Numbered from the stretch's first letter, positions 9,937 through 19,826 are shown. The stretch is 64,000 nt of DNA from Sthenelais limicola (GCA_942159475.1 OW804096.1:16826906-16890905), one strand, 5' to 3'. The notes: generated by a model from the sequence alone, not told the origin. Program-made: numbers and translations.

Positions 9937-11244
9937 ATGGTGGGCACGGTCGTCCGGAATTGCCGGGGGTGTAAGGCAAAGCATGTCTACCCCTGGGGCA
10001 CTATGTGCAAATATGTGATTTTGGCCAAGGCTGCAGCTTTAGAGAAGGGCGATGCGGATACTAACTACCTACTTTATCTACCTGTCATACCTGACCCAGA
10101 TCCGTCAGACCAAGAAATAGCGGGGGAGGCCGACGAGCAGACTGCAGAGGTTCCTTCTATAGTGACCAAGCAGGAGCCATTTGACGCCAAACAGGAGGTT
10201 ACAGCCATTGTAGGTACTCTTACTACTCAACAGCGCTCTATTGACTCTTTATCTCGTGATTTAGCCAAAGTGTTGTCCTTGCTGGACCCAACGGGTGGGG
10301 CTAAGCCCAAAACAAGTCAGACCGGTTTGTCCAAGCAGGGCGTTGGTGGTATTACTCCCTCTCCGCCTTCTACCGCTGTTATTGCCACGGCCGCCACCTC
10401 CACTGCCACTGCTGTCACCTCCACTGTCACCTCCACCATCTCACCTGTGTACACACAAGCTATTCCCTCTACCTCAACGACTGCTGGGTTGTACTCTCAA
10501 GCAGCTAGATCGAATCCCTTGTTGACACCTGCCTATATGTCTGCTCCTCCTGTTTCTGGGTTTCAGGCCTCACAAGTGGGGCCGTTTGCTGCTGGAGTGC
10601 CTCCCCAGCTGCTGTCTGCTTCCACTCCTGCTTCCTTGGTACAAGGGAACATTGCTTCCTCTCTGGACAGATTGTCTCTAGCCATTGATCCCTCTGCGGC
10701 GGCTGCAAATGTAGGTATGTTATATAGGCCTGAGTATCATGTACAACATATCATTGGAGGGGTCCCGTTGAAGAATCTAGACTACAAGAAATTGAATGTG
10801 GGCCAACTGTTTCATGGGATGTCAATGGTGGCCAGGCACTTGCTACGATCGGGAGGGGATGTTGAAACTTACCTTCACCACGTTTCCTTTATTGCCAAAC
10901 ATGTTGGGACCCAGGAATATAAGGATGAGGCTTTTCTTGAGCTTGATCGGGAGATCGTCAATGCCTATGTAAATGGTGACACAGCTGTATTGGTCCCGGG
11001 ATTGCAGATAGCTTGTGCCGCAGCTTTCCGTAGCTCCAATGAGAAAGCCAAAGCAGTCCCTGCTATTAATTCCAACAAGCAGTCCAAACCCCAGAAGGGT
11101 AGAAAGAAGATTCCTGAGGATTTCCCTCCGGAGATATGCTTCGATTTCAACTACAGAGCTTGCGATGGCTGTTCTAGAAACCACGTGTGCCGTATTTGTA
11201 AACAACAGCATAAGGCGCCTTCATGCCCTAACCGGAAGGCCTGA
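9937..11244 (+). CDS. Gag-like ORF1 of the Ngaro-type element
   Basis: 435 residues from an ATG directly behind repeat A1. The N-terminal 75 residues hold a CxxC-like pair (NCRGCKAKH). Residues about 130-230 are low-complexity Ser/Thr/Ala/Pro. Residues 265-375 form a more ordered block. The C terminus (about 400-433) has a Cys/His cluster of the pattern CFDFN...C..C...H.C..C....H....C, as seen at the end of DIRS/Ngaro ORF1 proteins and presumed to bind nucleic acid. It ends in TGA at 11242-11244, and the same frame stays open beyond into the RT ORF. The role as a structural nucleoprotein is inferred from position and the Cys/His cluster. Confidence 0.8.
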   Translation: MVGTVVRNCRGCKAKHVYPWGTMCKYVILAKAAALEKGDADTNYLLYLPVIPDPDPSDQEIAGEADEQTAEVPSIVTKQEPFDAKQEVTAIVGTLTTQQRSIDSLSRDLAKVLSLLDPTGGAKPKTSQTGLSKQGVGGITPSPPSTAVIATAATSTATAVTSTVTSTISPVYTQAIPSTSTTAGLYSQAARSNPLLTPAYMSAPPVSGFQASQVGPFAAGVPPQLLSASTPASLVQGNIASSLDRLSLAIDPSAAAANVGMLYRPEYHVQHIIGGVPLKNLDYKKLNVGQLFHGMSMVARHLLRSGGDVETYLHHVSFIAKHVGTQEYKDEAFLELDREIVNAYVNGDTAVLVPGLQIACAAAFRSSNEKAKAVPAINSNKQSKPQKGRKKIPEDFPPEICFDFNYRACDGCSRNHVCRICKQQHKAPSCPNRKA

Positions 11245-12480
11245 CCGCTTCCTCTCGCTTCTCGTGAGAGCTTGGGTGAGATCCATCATGGCGCCGCCCA
11301 TGCTTTGGAATATAAACATTCATCGGTGCCTTTTGTTTCACCTCTTACGGCTGATATTTCTACTTGTGAATCGGATTACATCAATGACAGTTCCTCTTCG
11401 GTTCTTGCTAACCTTCTACTTGAGGATGACTGTCCTGCCTCTAACTGCACTCAGCTAGGATGTGATTATTTGTCTACGATTGCACACTTGGAGTCTGGTG
11501 AGTTCATAGCGGCTGACACAAATGTTGCTGTTGGTACCGCTTTTGACTATGACTTCCCCACTCACACCATGGATAGTTTATCATTATTCCCACCCTTCAC
11601 GCTCTCGCCTCACTTTATTGGAGGGATTCGCTCCCAACTCATTGCTTCAGCGTGGCTATCAGAGCTAAAGTTTGAATATGATGAGCACTTGCGCTCATAC
11701 ATCAAGAATGGTATATTGTTTGGTTTTGACATTGTGGATGACCCTGATTGTATTGAACCTTATGTGTGCCCTAATTACAAGTCCGCTGAGGAACCTGCTG
11801 CTTTACAGTGTCTCGAGGCCCTATATCTGAAGGAACTCCGGGATGGGAAAGTCATTGTGTCAGACTCTGTCCCTAGATGTGTGCATGCCATTGGTGCAAT
11901 CGGAAAACCAGATGGCTCTTTCAGGCCCATTACGGATTGCAGCAAACCTGCTTCCACCTCCATTAACAATTACATGTACACCACGTTTAAACCTTTTCAC
12001 TTCAATACAGTTGATACTGCCATTGCCATGATCTCCCCAGGTGCCTGGATGTGTACTGTAGACCTTGAAGCCGCCTACAGATCTGTCATGATCAACCCTC
12101 TGCACAGGACCTGTCAAGGCTTTCATTGGTGCATTAATGGAAGGTCTTCCTTTTTTACTGACACTTGTTTATGCTTCGGCATTAGATGCGCCCCGTACAT
12201 CTTCAATCAACTGGGAAACTTCGTAGTTCGTTGCCTTGCCAGGCGGGGTGTAATGGGTGTCTGCAACTATTTGGATGATTTTTTTATAGTTGGACATACT
12301 CGCAAGGAATGTATCTTCAAGCAACAGGTCCTGATGCACCTCCTGATTTTTTTAGGCTTCAGGGTTTCCTGGCGTAAATGCTCTGGCCCTTCACAAGCTT
12401 GCTTGTTTCTAGGCATAGTCTTTGATACGATGAAAATGGAGATCCGCCTGCCGGAGAAAAAATTGGTCAACAGGTCATCC
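11245..12480 (+). pseudogene. Reverse transcriptase of the Ngaro-type element (RNase H lost)
   Basis: It is open in the same frame as gag from just after its TGA. No in-frame ATG occurs for about 105 codons, so initiation would need readthrough or a non-ATG start. RT motifs appear in order: KPDGSFRPITDCS, motif A WMCTVDLEAAYR, motif B CFGIRCAPYIFNQL, motif C CNYLDDFFIVG (about 12262-12294), then FLGIVFD and LPEKKL. This is the DIRS/Ngaro RT signature. After about 12465 the frame no longer encodes RT-like sequence, and RNase H motifs are absent. The recombinase continues in another frame. This looks like an internal deletion of several hundred bases or more. Confidence 0.85.
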
Positions 12481-13304
12481 CGTCCTCACCGCGGACAGTC
12501 TGCAGGTTCCTCGCTCACAAGTCTGCCTCTGTTAAGTTTGTTACCTGTGACAACTATTTATCTGCTATTAATGTCCTGCATAAGTTTTATGGCCACGATA
12601 CTAACTTTCGTGACTTTTATGTGGTGCAATTGCTTATGAGAGGCATTAAGAAGTCGCTTGGATCAAGTCCATCTCAGAAACTGCCTCTCTCTGTGCCTCA
12701 ACTCCTAGAGATACGTCGCCTCCTGCCTCATTCAGAGTACATATCCACACTTTGGTCGGCCCTGGTATTTGGTTTCCGCACCCTGCTGAGGAAATCTAAT
12801 ATTGTTCCGGGTCCTGCCGAAAACCACTATGTGTTGAGACGCGACATTTTGTTCACTGAGTTTGGCATGGTGGTGCAAGTTTCCTCCTCCAAAACGATTC
12901 AAGCAAAGGAAAGGGTTTTGAAACTCCCTGTGTACTTTACATCTAACCCCCATTTATGTGCTGTTTCCTTGTTAAAGGCCCATTTTGCTGCCTTTCCAGG
13001 TCCAATGGACTCACCTCTTTTTCTGAAGAGGGTCGGCGTCGGTCTCATACCCATATCTTACCAAGACCTGCTTAAGTTCATCAAGTTTGCTGTTTCTCTT
13101 ATCAATCTACCACCTCAAGACTATGGAACCCATTCTCTCCGCCGCAGTGGAGCTGCGTTCCTTCACTCGATTGGCACTCCCCTTGTGGACATCAAAGCAG
13201 CGGGGGACTGGAAAAGTTGGTCTGTGTTGGTATACCTTCTCACCCCCTTCAGTGACATGTGTGAGAATGCAAAGAGAGCAGCCGATCATTTGAATGACGT
13301 CTGA
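12480..13304 (+). pseudogene. Tyrosine recombinase of the Ngaro-type element
   Basis: The frame is open from about 12480, upstream of the first ATG at 12621, and encodes a helical core-binding domain (SPRTVCRFLAHK ... SAINVLHKFYG). The catalytic domain shows the first Arg in FGFRTLLRKSN, the H-x-x-R box in GTHSLRRSGAAF and the terminal Tyr in WSVLVYL after GDWKSW. All four expected catalytic positions are visible. The enzyme would insert circular element DNA by recombination. Here it is separated from the RT by a frame change at the deletion, so it could only be made from an internal start. Confidence 0.85.
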
Positions 13305-13319
13305 TGTGTATTGGGATTT

Positions 13320-13398
13320 GGCGACCACACAGGTTGCCCAGAGACTGGCCCCCCGTGTTCAGTTGTGTTTCATTATAGTTTGTGTTCATTACTATCAA
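13320..13398 (+). repeat. Split direct repeat B1
   Basis: Begins GGCGACCACACAGGTTGCCC and ends 'attactatcaat'. Repeated at 13609-13687. Confidence 0.9.
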
Positions 13399-13580
13399 TG
13401 TGTTGATATACATCGTTTTATATCCCCTATTGATTAACATGACTTTGCTGCCCTCTGTTGGTCAGTGAGTGCCCAGGCCTCCCAGAGTCAACCCCCTGAC
13501 TAGGCCCGTCATTCTGCCGACTGCTGCCAGCCTGGACTGACCACACCTTACTTTGAACTCAAACTTGCCATTTTTCTTTT
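13398..13580 (+). repeat. Split direct repeat A2
   Basis: Second copy of A1, abutting B1 as expected for the B1-A2-B2 tail. It is followed by a T run and AATAAA (13602-13607), a possible polyadenylation signal. Confidence 0.9.
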
Positions 13581-13608
13581 TTTTTTTTTTTTATATATTT
13601 TAATAAAG

Positions 13609-13687
13609 GCGACCACACAGGTTGCCCAGAGACTGGCCCCCCGTGTTCAGTTGTGTTTCATTATAGTTTGTGTTCATTACTATCAAT
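13609..13687 (+). repeat. Split direct repeat B2, right end of the element
   Basis: Second copy of B1. It marks the right boundary of the Ngaro-type element. Confidence 0.9.
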
Positions 13688-14105
13688 AGGAACTGTGTAT
13701 TTGCATATGGCACTACATACAGAGGCCTGTTGTATAAGCTAAGGAAAGGAGAATTGTGTGAGGGAAATTCTACATTTTCCCCCTCCGTCGGTGGGTAGGA
13801 ATACAAAAGTAGATCCCATTGTGAATATAGGTGTAGTTATCTAAGCCAGAAGAAAGATGGGAGATATAGTCCCTTCAAACGGAGGAAAAGCCTCTCGCTC
13901 CAAACCCCAAAGTGCCATTATAATCCCATTAAGACCGGAGAATTTCATTATAATTCCATTAGAACGCCTAGTTTTAGACCAGGAAACCGATTAGCGAAGT
14001 AGCCGTCCAATCACTGACATATATCTTCTTATCTGATCTCAGGGTTTGGGTCTTGACTGAGGTTGCATTAAATGAAATCTGTATCGTTATGTTTGCACGA
14101 CTTAA
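13688..14105. other. Intergenic stretch, nothing recognised
   Basis: No gene, RNA or TIR structure could be supported between the retroelement and the TTAA element. Confidence 0.45.
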
Positions 14106-14307
14106 ACCCTGCCCACACACCGCCGATTTGCCTCCCGATTTAGGTCTCCTGATGAATCCTAGGATCTTATTTCAAATCCTGGTTTTATGTTTTTGAAATA
14201 ACATAAACCAGGATTGGAAATGTATTCCTAGGGCTCATCGGAAGATCCAAATCCGGGGAGGGGGGAGGGGGGAATCGGGAGGCAAATCGGCTGCGTGTGG
14301 GCAGGGT
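14106..14307. mobile_element. TTAA-flanked foldback element (202 bp)
   Basis: TTAA at 14102-14105 and 14308-14311 encloses inverted ends ACCCTGCCCACAC. The arms continue with CGATTTGCCTCCCGATT and an inner palindrome around 'aaaccaggatt'. TTAA targeting is typical of piggyBac and Kolobok transposases. Non-coding. Confidence 0.85.
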
Positions 14308-14520
14308 TTAAGGGTAGCACTAAGTCGTCCTGCCTATCACTAAAAACTTGTTGATTAACGTGGTATGGATTGCTAAGTAGAAGTGAGTGCTTTTTTAAGA
14401 TCTTCTCATTTTGTTATTGAAAATTTGACTTATTGGACTTTATTTTGTTTACCTTTTTATGATTCGGGGGTAATTCAGGGGTCATCATAGCTCCCACCTC
14501 AGCTTAACACAACGATCTGA

Positions 14521-15336
14521 TACTCAGGCCCTCAAGTAACACCAACAACCACAGATCTTGGCCCCAGTACCTTTGCTCGTGATAGACAACTACGGTGGCC
14601 CAAAAGTAACATTGAACACTCTCACCCAAGCCACAGTAGCATATATGAGGCGGTGGTCAGTACAGGCCTACCAAATGCTATATCCGCTAAAATTAAATTG
14701 CCTACTGAACTAAACTTAGAAGCATGGGAAAGATACTTGTCTGATTCAGATGACCATAGACAACTTTGTGACTTTGTGAAATTTGGTTTCCCTATGGGCT
14801 ACTTGGGCCCGGCATCCCACAGTGACACGGGAAAAAATCATAGTAGCGCTGACCAATACAAAGATAAAATAAATGATTTTGTTCGCAAGGAAATAGGCCT
14901 TGGAGGCCTAGTAGGCCCATTCAACCACCCTCCATTTTGTGAATGGTATCACTGCTCACCCCTCATGTCACGCGAAAAACGAGATACCGACGCACGGCGT
15001 GTAATAGTTGACTTGAGCTATCCCGAAGAGGCATCAGTCAACGCCTACCTCATGAAAAACAGCGTGTGGGGGGTGGAACATGCACATTCTCTACCGACCG
15101 TCGAGGCCTTGGTGCAGCATCTCATTGGCATGGGACGTAATACACACATGTCAACGATCGACATATCCCGGGCCTACAAGAATTTTAAAACGGACCCCTT
15201 GGACTGGCCCCTCTTGTGCCTAAGGTGGTCAAACGAATTCTTTCTCGACGTCACCATGCCATTTGGCGCGAGGACATCCTCGTGCCACATGCAAAGGGTG
15301 GCCGAGGCGATTGTCGGAATACTCGCAGCCAAAATC
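14521..15336 (+). pseudogene. Reverse transcriptase fragment of a second YR retroelement
   Basis: The frame is open from after TGA at 14518 with no clear ATG start. It encodes an RT N-terminal half of the PAT/DIRS-like type common in marine invertebrates: LGPFNHPPFCEWYHCSPLM, then ARRVIVDLSYPEEASVN, motif A HMSTIDISRAYKNF and motif B TMPFGARTSSCHM. Homology stops after AEAIVGIL, before the YxDD box. A recombinase C terminus follows in another frame. RT activity is lost. Flanking split repeats were not found. Confidence 0.8.
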
Positions 15337-15644
15337 TCCCGACTCAACACGAAACAGAACCTGCATTCATGTTTCCAACCACCAGAACACCGATGCCAGC
15401 ATCGTATGTCGCAAAGCACTGGAAATCGCTCCTCACAGAGTGTGGGGCCGACCCACAACTATACTCGCTCCACAGTCTGCGCAAAGCAGCAGCCACAAAC
15501 GCCTACAAACAAGGGTGCTCGGAGCTCCAAATCCAAGAATACGGAGGCTGGAAATCGGACGCATACCGCGTCTATATCCAGGCAGACAAATCCCAGGTCA
15601 ACAAGGCCCTCAGCCATGCAATAAGCAAACCCCACTGCCCCTAA
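15333..15644 (+). pseudogene. C-terminal half of a tyrosine recombinase, second YR element
   Basis: In the frame of 15216-15644, from about residue 40, the sequence reads as the catalytic end of an XerC/Cre-like recombinase: YVAKHWKSLLTECG, the H-x-x-R box in LYSLHSLRKAAATNA, then GGWKSDAYRVYIQ with the nucleophile Tyr. The first catalytic Arg and the core-binding domain are missing, together with the RT C terminus and RNase H. The layout mirrors the deletion in the neighbouring Ngaro-type element, although the two proteins belong to different subfamilies. Confidence 0.8.
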
Positions 15645-16345
15645 AATCATCTCCAAAAGACTACTCGCTCACGAGTTATAAATACCCCCCCAAAAAACCC
15701 CACTACCTATAAAGGCCACTCGGCTCCACCACAAAACCAAAAGACAGTCCTTTCACGGCTCAATCAAAAGACAGTCCGCTTACGGCATGAACAATCGCCA
15801 TACATGGCAGAGACTATGCATATACATAGCATTTTACCATTTTACCATTTACCATTATCTTACAAATACTCTCAACTCCCACCCCATACTCCCACCAAAT
15901 TACAAATTATTACCCCAAAAATTGGCAGTTTTGGCTAATTAACCATTAAAAAACTCAGAGGCTACATGGTGCTGTCACCTGGAGGCTTGTCGGGTAAACA
16001 ACATAGTAAACTGTTTCCTATGTCTGATACTAGGTGGAGCCCTGGTACAAGTGCCCACTGGAGAACTAGATTTTAATTTATAGGTACAAATGTGCTACGA
16101 CAAATATAATGTTCATTTCAACTGAGTTATGATATTTTAGCTCATTTTGACCGTTTACTTAAATTAAGTAATCCCTGTATTTTTTGGTGATTACCATATA
16201 TACCAGATATAACTAAGTATATATAACTAAGTAATGGTAGCTATTTCATATCAGATCGGTTAATAGTGTTACGTAATAGTCAGCACAGCAGGGGGTATAC
16301 CAGCAAATTTCATTATTGATTATTGATGTCTGTACTTGCCTATAG
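15645..16345. other. Possible 3' region of the second YR element
   Basis: It contains a direct repeat 'aaaagacagtcc..t.acggc' (about 15740-15790) and 'ttaccattttaccattta'. Otherwise no gene or element is supported. Confidence 0.4.
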
Positions 16346-16440
16346 GGCCTAGTCCACTAAGCCGATTCTCATCCGATTCTCACGGAATTTAGTGCAAAAG
16401 ACGCAAAATCGCATGATAATCGGCTTAGTGGACTAGGCCT
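16346..16440. mobile_element. Short hairpin element, copy 1
   Basis: Inverted ends GGCCTAGTCCACTAAGCCGA and the complement with a 45-bp centre. A second copy at 62174-62264 shares the ends but little of the centre. Too short to code. Confidence 0.75.
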
Positions 16441-17096
16441 TTTAGATATTACACTACACTTTGCATTTAATCATCATCATTAATCTGTATTTCCTATTTA
16501 CCCCTCATTTCTACACAGTTATTATAAATCCGACAGGTCTACATTACCACCTATCAGTAGCGTCGTGGTTGTCCCTAAATACAACAATATTCAATCAATC
16601 CTGAATGAAATAATATGTTTTAATTAAAATCAAATCTAAATCAATTTTCTTTGGTTGAACCTGCAATAGTAAAGTGTGTTCCCAAGACAATGTGCATCCA
16701 GCAAGATACTGTGAGGGCACCGCATGGAAACTTCCCTGAGGGTAGTGCGTCTTTTTATAACAATGTATTGCATAGCTTGCGTGTGTATTGTTGGGAGCCT
16801 ATCACCACCCACCTAGTGCAGTGACCTCTAACCACAAGGCGCTGCACTAACCATTTCCCAACTCATTCTCAATCACTTCACCTCTCGCCACCACAGCGAT
16901 CGCACAAATTATCCCACCCACCCACACCTATTAATCACCATTTCATTCCTCCATACTAATTATCTTATATTATTAATTTGAATTCTCATCATCTCAATTT
17001 TAATTTATAATTACATCAACTATTACCTACTATGTTTATTGGCCTGAAATGAAATTTAAAAAAAGATTAAAAAAGTACATGTATCCCTGCACTGAC
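16441..17096. other. Probable intron of the Epac gene
   Basis: It lies downstream of the Epac exon on the minus strand. I looked here for the next cyclic-nucleotide-domain exon and could not find it convincingly. Confidence 0.4.
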
Positions 17097-17185
17097 CTTT
17101 CTGTCTGCTGAATCAGACACGGTGACCTCTAGAGAACCTGACAGGACGGCGTACCAGTTAGTTCCTATATCTCCCTGCCGGAACA
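17097..17185 (-). CDS. Rapgef4: Epac/Rapgef4 exon, cAMP-binding domain A, second part
   Basis: The 89-nt minus-strand exon has acceptor 'catgcttgcag' and donor 'gtcagt'. Two bases complete a Leu codon split with the upstream exon, and it then encodes FRQGDIGTNWYAVLSGSLEV and VTVSDSADRK, ending in phase 0. The GDxGTxWYxVLxGSL string is the beta-barrel start of a cyclic-nucleotide-binding domain. With the preceding exon it matches the N-terminal CNB-A region of the cAMP-activated Rap exchange factor Epac2. That domain helps regulate or localise the GEF. A family-1 MITE begins 20 bp from the exon edge in the upstream intron. The phosphate-binding cassette and the catalytic CDC25 domain must lie in further exons I did not find. 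Confidence 0.9.
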
Positions 17186-17204
17186 CTGCAAGCATGAGAC
17201 AAAT

Positions 17205-17439
17205 GGGTCAGATTTTCAGAAAATGTACAATTCAACTTCGCCAATCTTCTCAAATAACCCAAATTTCAGATGAAAACAAAGTTCAAAATACAGTTCAACC
17301 TAACCAAACAGATTCCCAGAATCAATGCAATACTGAATATACTCGAATTTACATAGTATTGACTAAATTGCAGCTTATTGTAGCAGAATTTACTAAATGT
17401 TTACAGCTGCCAATTGTACATTTTCTGAAAATCTGACAC
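17205..17439 (-). mobile_element. Family-1 MITE beside an Epac splice acceptor
   Basis: TIRs GGGTCAGATTTTC and complement (right end decayed to GACAC), AAAT duplication on both sides. It lies in the intron between the two Epac exons, 18 bp from the AG of the acceptor. Confidence 0.9.
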
Positions 17440-17776
17440 AAATAATGATTCTTTATTTGACATAATAGTGTCGACAAAAACGTTGTGAACTTATTAGAGG
17501 TCCTTCGTGTTCTACTCTACAAAGAAAAGAAAGTGTGACAAATTGCATTTAACATGGGTCCAATTTTGTGCAGTGATTAAAATTTAAATGTATACGCGGG
17601 TTCATTGTACCATCTACATCTGGATTATGATTAAATGTGTGCAGTATATTGATTCCACACACATGATTCCTTTATTTTGGCGTAGAACCTTATTTTCTAC
17701 TGTGTAAAATGCTGCAGATACACTCTTTTAACATTCCCATGCATGCCGACAACCTGTAAAATTGTAAACAAGTAAT

Positions 17777-18180
17777 GTGTTTCAGGAGAATGAGTCATAA
17801 GTCGCAAAATTGATGTTTTTTAAAGTGTTTTTTTTCACAAGATCACATTATTGGAATGATCTAATTTTTTAAGGGTTGATAACTCATGGTTACATCAATC
17901 GATGTATCAAATTTCAGGACAATCTATGTAATATGTCCATTCGTTTTAAAGGTCCTCATATGGACTACATATAGTTACTTTACTGTTTATTGACCCCCAG
18001 AAATATTGCAAACTTTTCTTTTCAGAAATAAAAATATCCAACTTAAAATCTGGAAATACTTATTAGATTATTAGAGTGTTTAGTATCATTGGAATCTGCT
18101 TGATCCCATCTTTCCAAATATAATGATATATCAAAATGTATATTTTGCGACTTATGACTCATTTTCTTGAAACACATCAC
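17777..18180 (+). mobile_element. Family-2 MITE in an Epac intron
   Basis: The left end is eroded to GTGTTTCAGGAGAATGAGTC. The right end 'cttgaaacacatcac' is intact. No clear target duplication remains. Confidence 0.85.
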
Positions 18181-18638
18181 AGTTGGTTTCGGTGAAACTC
18201 CTGCTCAGGAAGGAATGGAAGAAGAGGGAGCAGATGCCAATAACAGAAGCAAGTTAACATGAGACGAAAGAGAAAGGGGAGCAAAGAAGGAGGATGTCGA
18301 GAAAGATGTAAATCTAAAGTCTCAACAAAATCTCCATCCATGTTTGTTTGTTTTGTCTGTTTGTCTTTCATTTCAGTAAGCTCACAATTTACATTGCTAT
18401 TCTCAGCTTATGATTAGAAGTTAGATGAAAAAAAATAGCAACTACCAGAGTTGTATATGATCTAATTAACATATCAAATTCAAAATAACATCAATATTAG
18501 ACTATTTTTCCGTCGGGCTGACTCTTGAAATAATATAAACCTATAGAATATTATTGGTATTCATCAGTGAGAATAAAGGATGATGCGGTGATATAGTGGT
18601 GGCATACAAAGTGTGAAACCGCCGTGAATCTTACACAT
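18181..18638. other. Epac intron sequence, nothing else recognised
   Basis: A purine-rich plus-strand stretch near 18181-18330 has short open frames. No partner exon or homology is visible. Confidence 0.4.
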
Positions 18639-18872
18639 GGGTCAGATTTTCAGAAAATGTACAATTGGCAGCTGTACACATTTAATAAATTCTGCTAAAA
18701 TAGGCTGCAATTTGGTAAATACTTGGTAAATTCGAGTATATTCGGCATTGCATTGATTCTAGCAATCTGTCTGGTTAGGTTGAACTGAGTTTTGAACCTT
18801 ATTTTTGTCTGAAATTTGGGTTATTTGAGAGGATTGGTGAAGGTAAATTGTACATTTTCTCAAAATCTTACC
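18639..18872 (+). mobile_element. Family-1 MITE in an Epac intron
   Basis: The left TIR is intact and the right TIR eroded (CAAAATCTTACC). The inner sequence is close to the copy at 63216. Confidence 0.85.
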
Positions 18873-18924
18873 AATTAACATTTTCTGACGCCCTTTCCAC
18901 ATATAAAGCCCTATGAGTGCCAAA

Positions 18925-18984
18925 TTAGGGTTATTTGAGAAGATTGGTGAAAGTGAATTGTACATTTTTTGAAAATCTTACACA
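18925..18984 (+). mobile_element. Family-1 MITE, right-end fragment
   Basis: Only the terminal 60 bp remain ('gattggtgaaagtgaattgt' to 'gaaaatcttacac'). They end about 60 bp from the Epac exon donor. Confidence 0.75.
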
Positions 18985-19051
18985 TATATTTCTCACATAC
19001 TAATCTGGTAATTTCTGAGTTTGCGAATGTAATGTATAATAATGTACTCAC

Positions 19052-19194
19052 GGACGACGCCCCTGGTGAGGTCCTCGTAGTAACTAAAGTAACAGATCTG
19101 CTGCAGGAGGAGTGGGTGGAAGCGCTCAAAGGCCTTGATGTCCTTCAACCTGGCGTAGATGATGTCCAGGTCTGCCCCTGTCCGGTCAGACGGC
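19052..19194 (-). CDS. Rapgef4: Epac/Rapgef4 exon, cAMP-binding domain A, first part
   Basis: The 143-nt minus-strand exon lies between acceptor 'gcttgtttcag' and donor 'gtgagt'. It encodes PSDRTGADLDIIYARLKDIK, AFERFHPLLLQQICYFSYYE and DLTRGVV, ending one base into a Leu codon completed by the exon at 17097-17185. R(S/T)xxDxDIIxxRLKxxKAFExFHPxLL is the helical lead-in of the N-terminal CNB domain of Epac2. Together the two exons run straight through to GDIGTNWYAVL. The intron between them is 1866 bp and filled with MITEs. The acceptor is part of a 72-bp tandem array. The upstream exon with the protein's N terminus was not found. Confidence 0.92.
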
Positions 19195-19826
19195 CTGAAA
19201 CAAGCAAATCATATAATTATGAATATGATATCAACTAGTTCACATCAGATCTCCTCACTGTCAGGCCTGAAACAAGCAAATCATATAATTATGAATATGA
19301 TATCAACTAGTTCACATCAGTTCTCCTCACTGTCAGGCCTGAAACAAGCAAATCATATAATTATGAATATGATATCAACTAGTTCACATCAGTTCTCCTC
19401 ACTGTCAGGCCTGAAACAAGCAAATCATATATTTATGAATATTATATCAACTAGTTCACATCAGTTCTCCTCACTGTCAGGCCTGAAACAAGCAAATCAT
19501 ATAATTATGAATATTATATCAACTAGTTCACATCAGATCTCCCCACTGTCAGGCCTGAAACAAGCAAATCATATAATTATGAATATTATATCAACTAGTT
19601 CACATCAGATCTCCCCACTGTCAGGCCTGAAACAAGCAAATCATATAATTATGAATATTATATCAACTAGTTCACATCAGATCTCCTCACTGTCAGGCCT
19701 GAAACAAGCAAATCATATAATTATGAATATTATATCAACTAGTTCACATCAGATCTCCTCCCTGTCAGGCCTGAAACAAGCAAATCATATAATTATGAAT
19801 ATAGTTCACATCAGATCTCTTCATCT
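19195..19826 (-). repeat. 72-bp tandem array repeating the Epac 3' splice site
   Basis: Nine units start at 19195 and every 72 bp to 19771; the last is shortened. On the minus strand each contains 'atatgatttgcttgtttcag' followed by GCC, the same as the true intron end at 19195. Units differ by one or two bases. Because 72 is a multiple of three, an open frame crosses the array on the plus strand, but it is only the repeat translated. In the Epac frame each unit has a TGA seven codons after its AG. Confidence 0.95.

Larger units (their letters stand above)
9751..13687 (+). mobile_element. Ngaro-type tyrosine-recombinase retrotransposon, internally deleted
   Basis: The layout is A1 (9751-9933), ORFs, B1 (13320-13398), A2 (13398-13580), B2 (13609-13687). 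This split direct repeat arrangement is characteristic of Ngaro-like members of the DIRS order and differs from LTR or target-primed elements. It carries a gag-like ORF, a reverse transcriptase and a tyrosine recombinase. The RNase H domain that should lie between the last two is missing, and the frames are shifted there, so this copy is not autonomous. Repeat copies A1/A2 and B1/B2 look nearly identical, which argues for a fairly recent insertion. Confidence 0.9.

Noticed and set aside
16670..16770. Candidate next Epac exon on the minus strand
   Set aside because: A few residues can be aligned only by changing frame, and no acceptor in the needed phase 0 gives the expected cyclic-nucleotide cassette.
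18181..18372. Acidic open frame on the plus strand
   Set aside because: It stops after 26 codons, has no acceptor beyond the MITE end and lies antisense inside an Epac intron.
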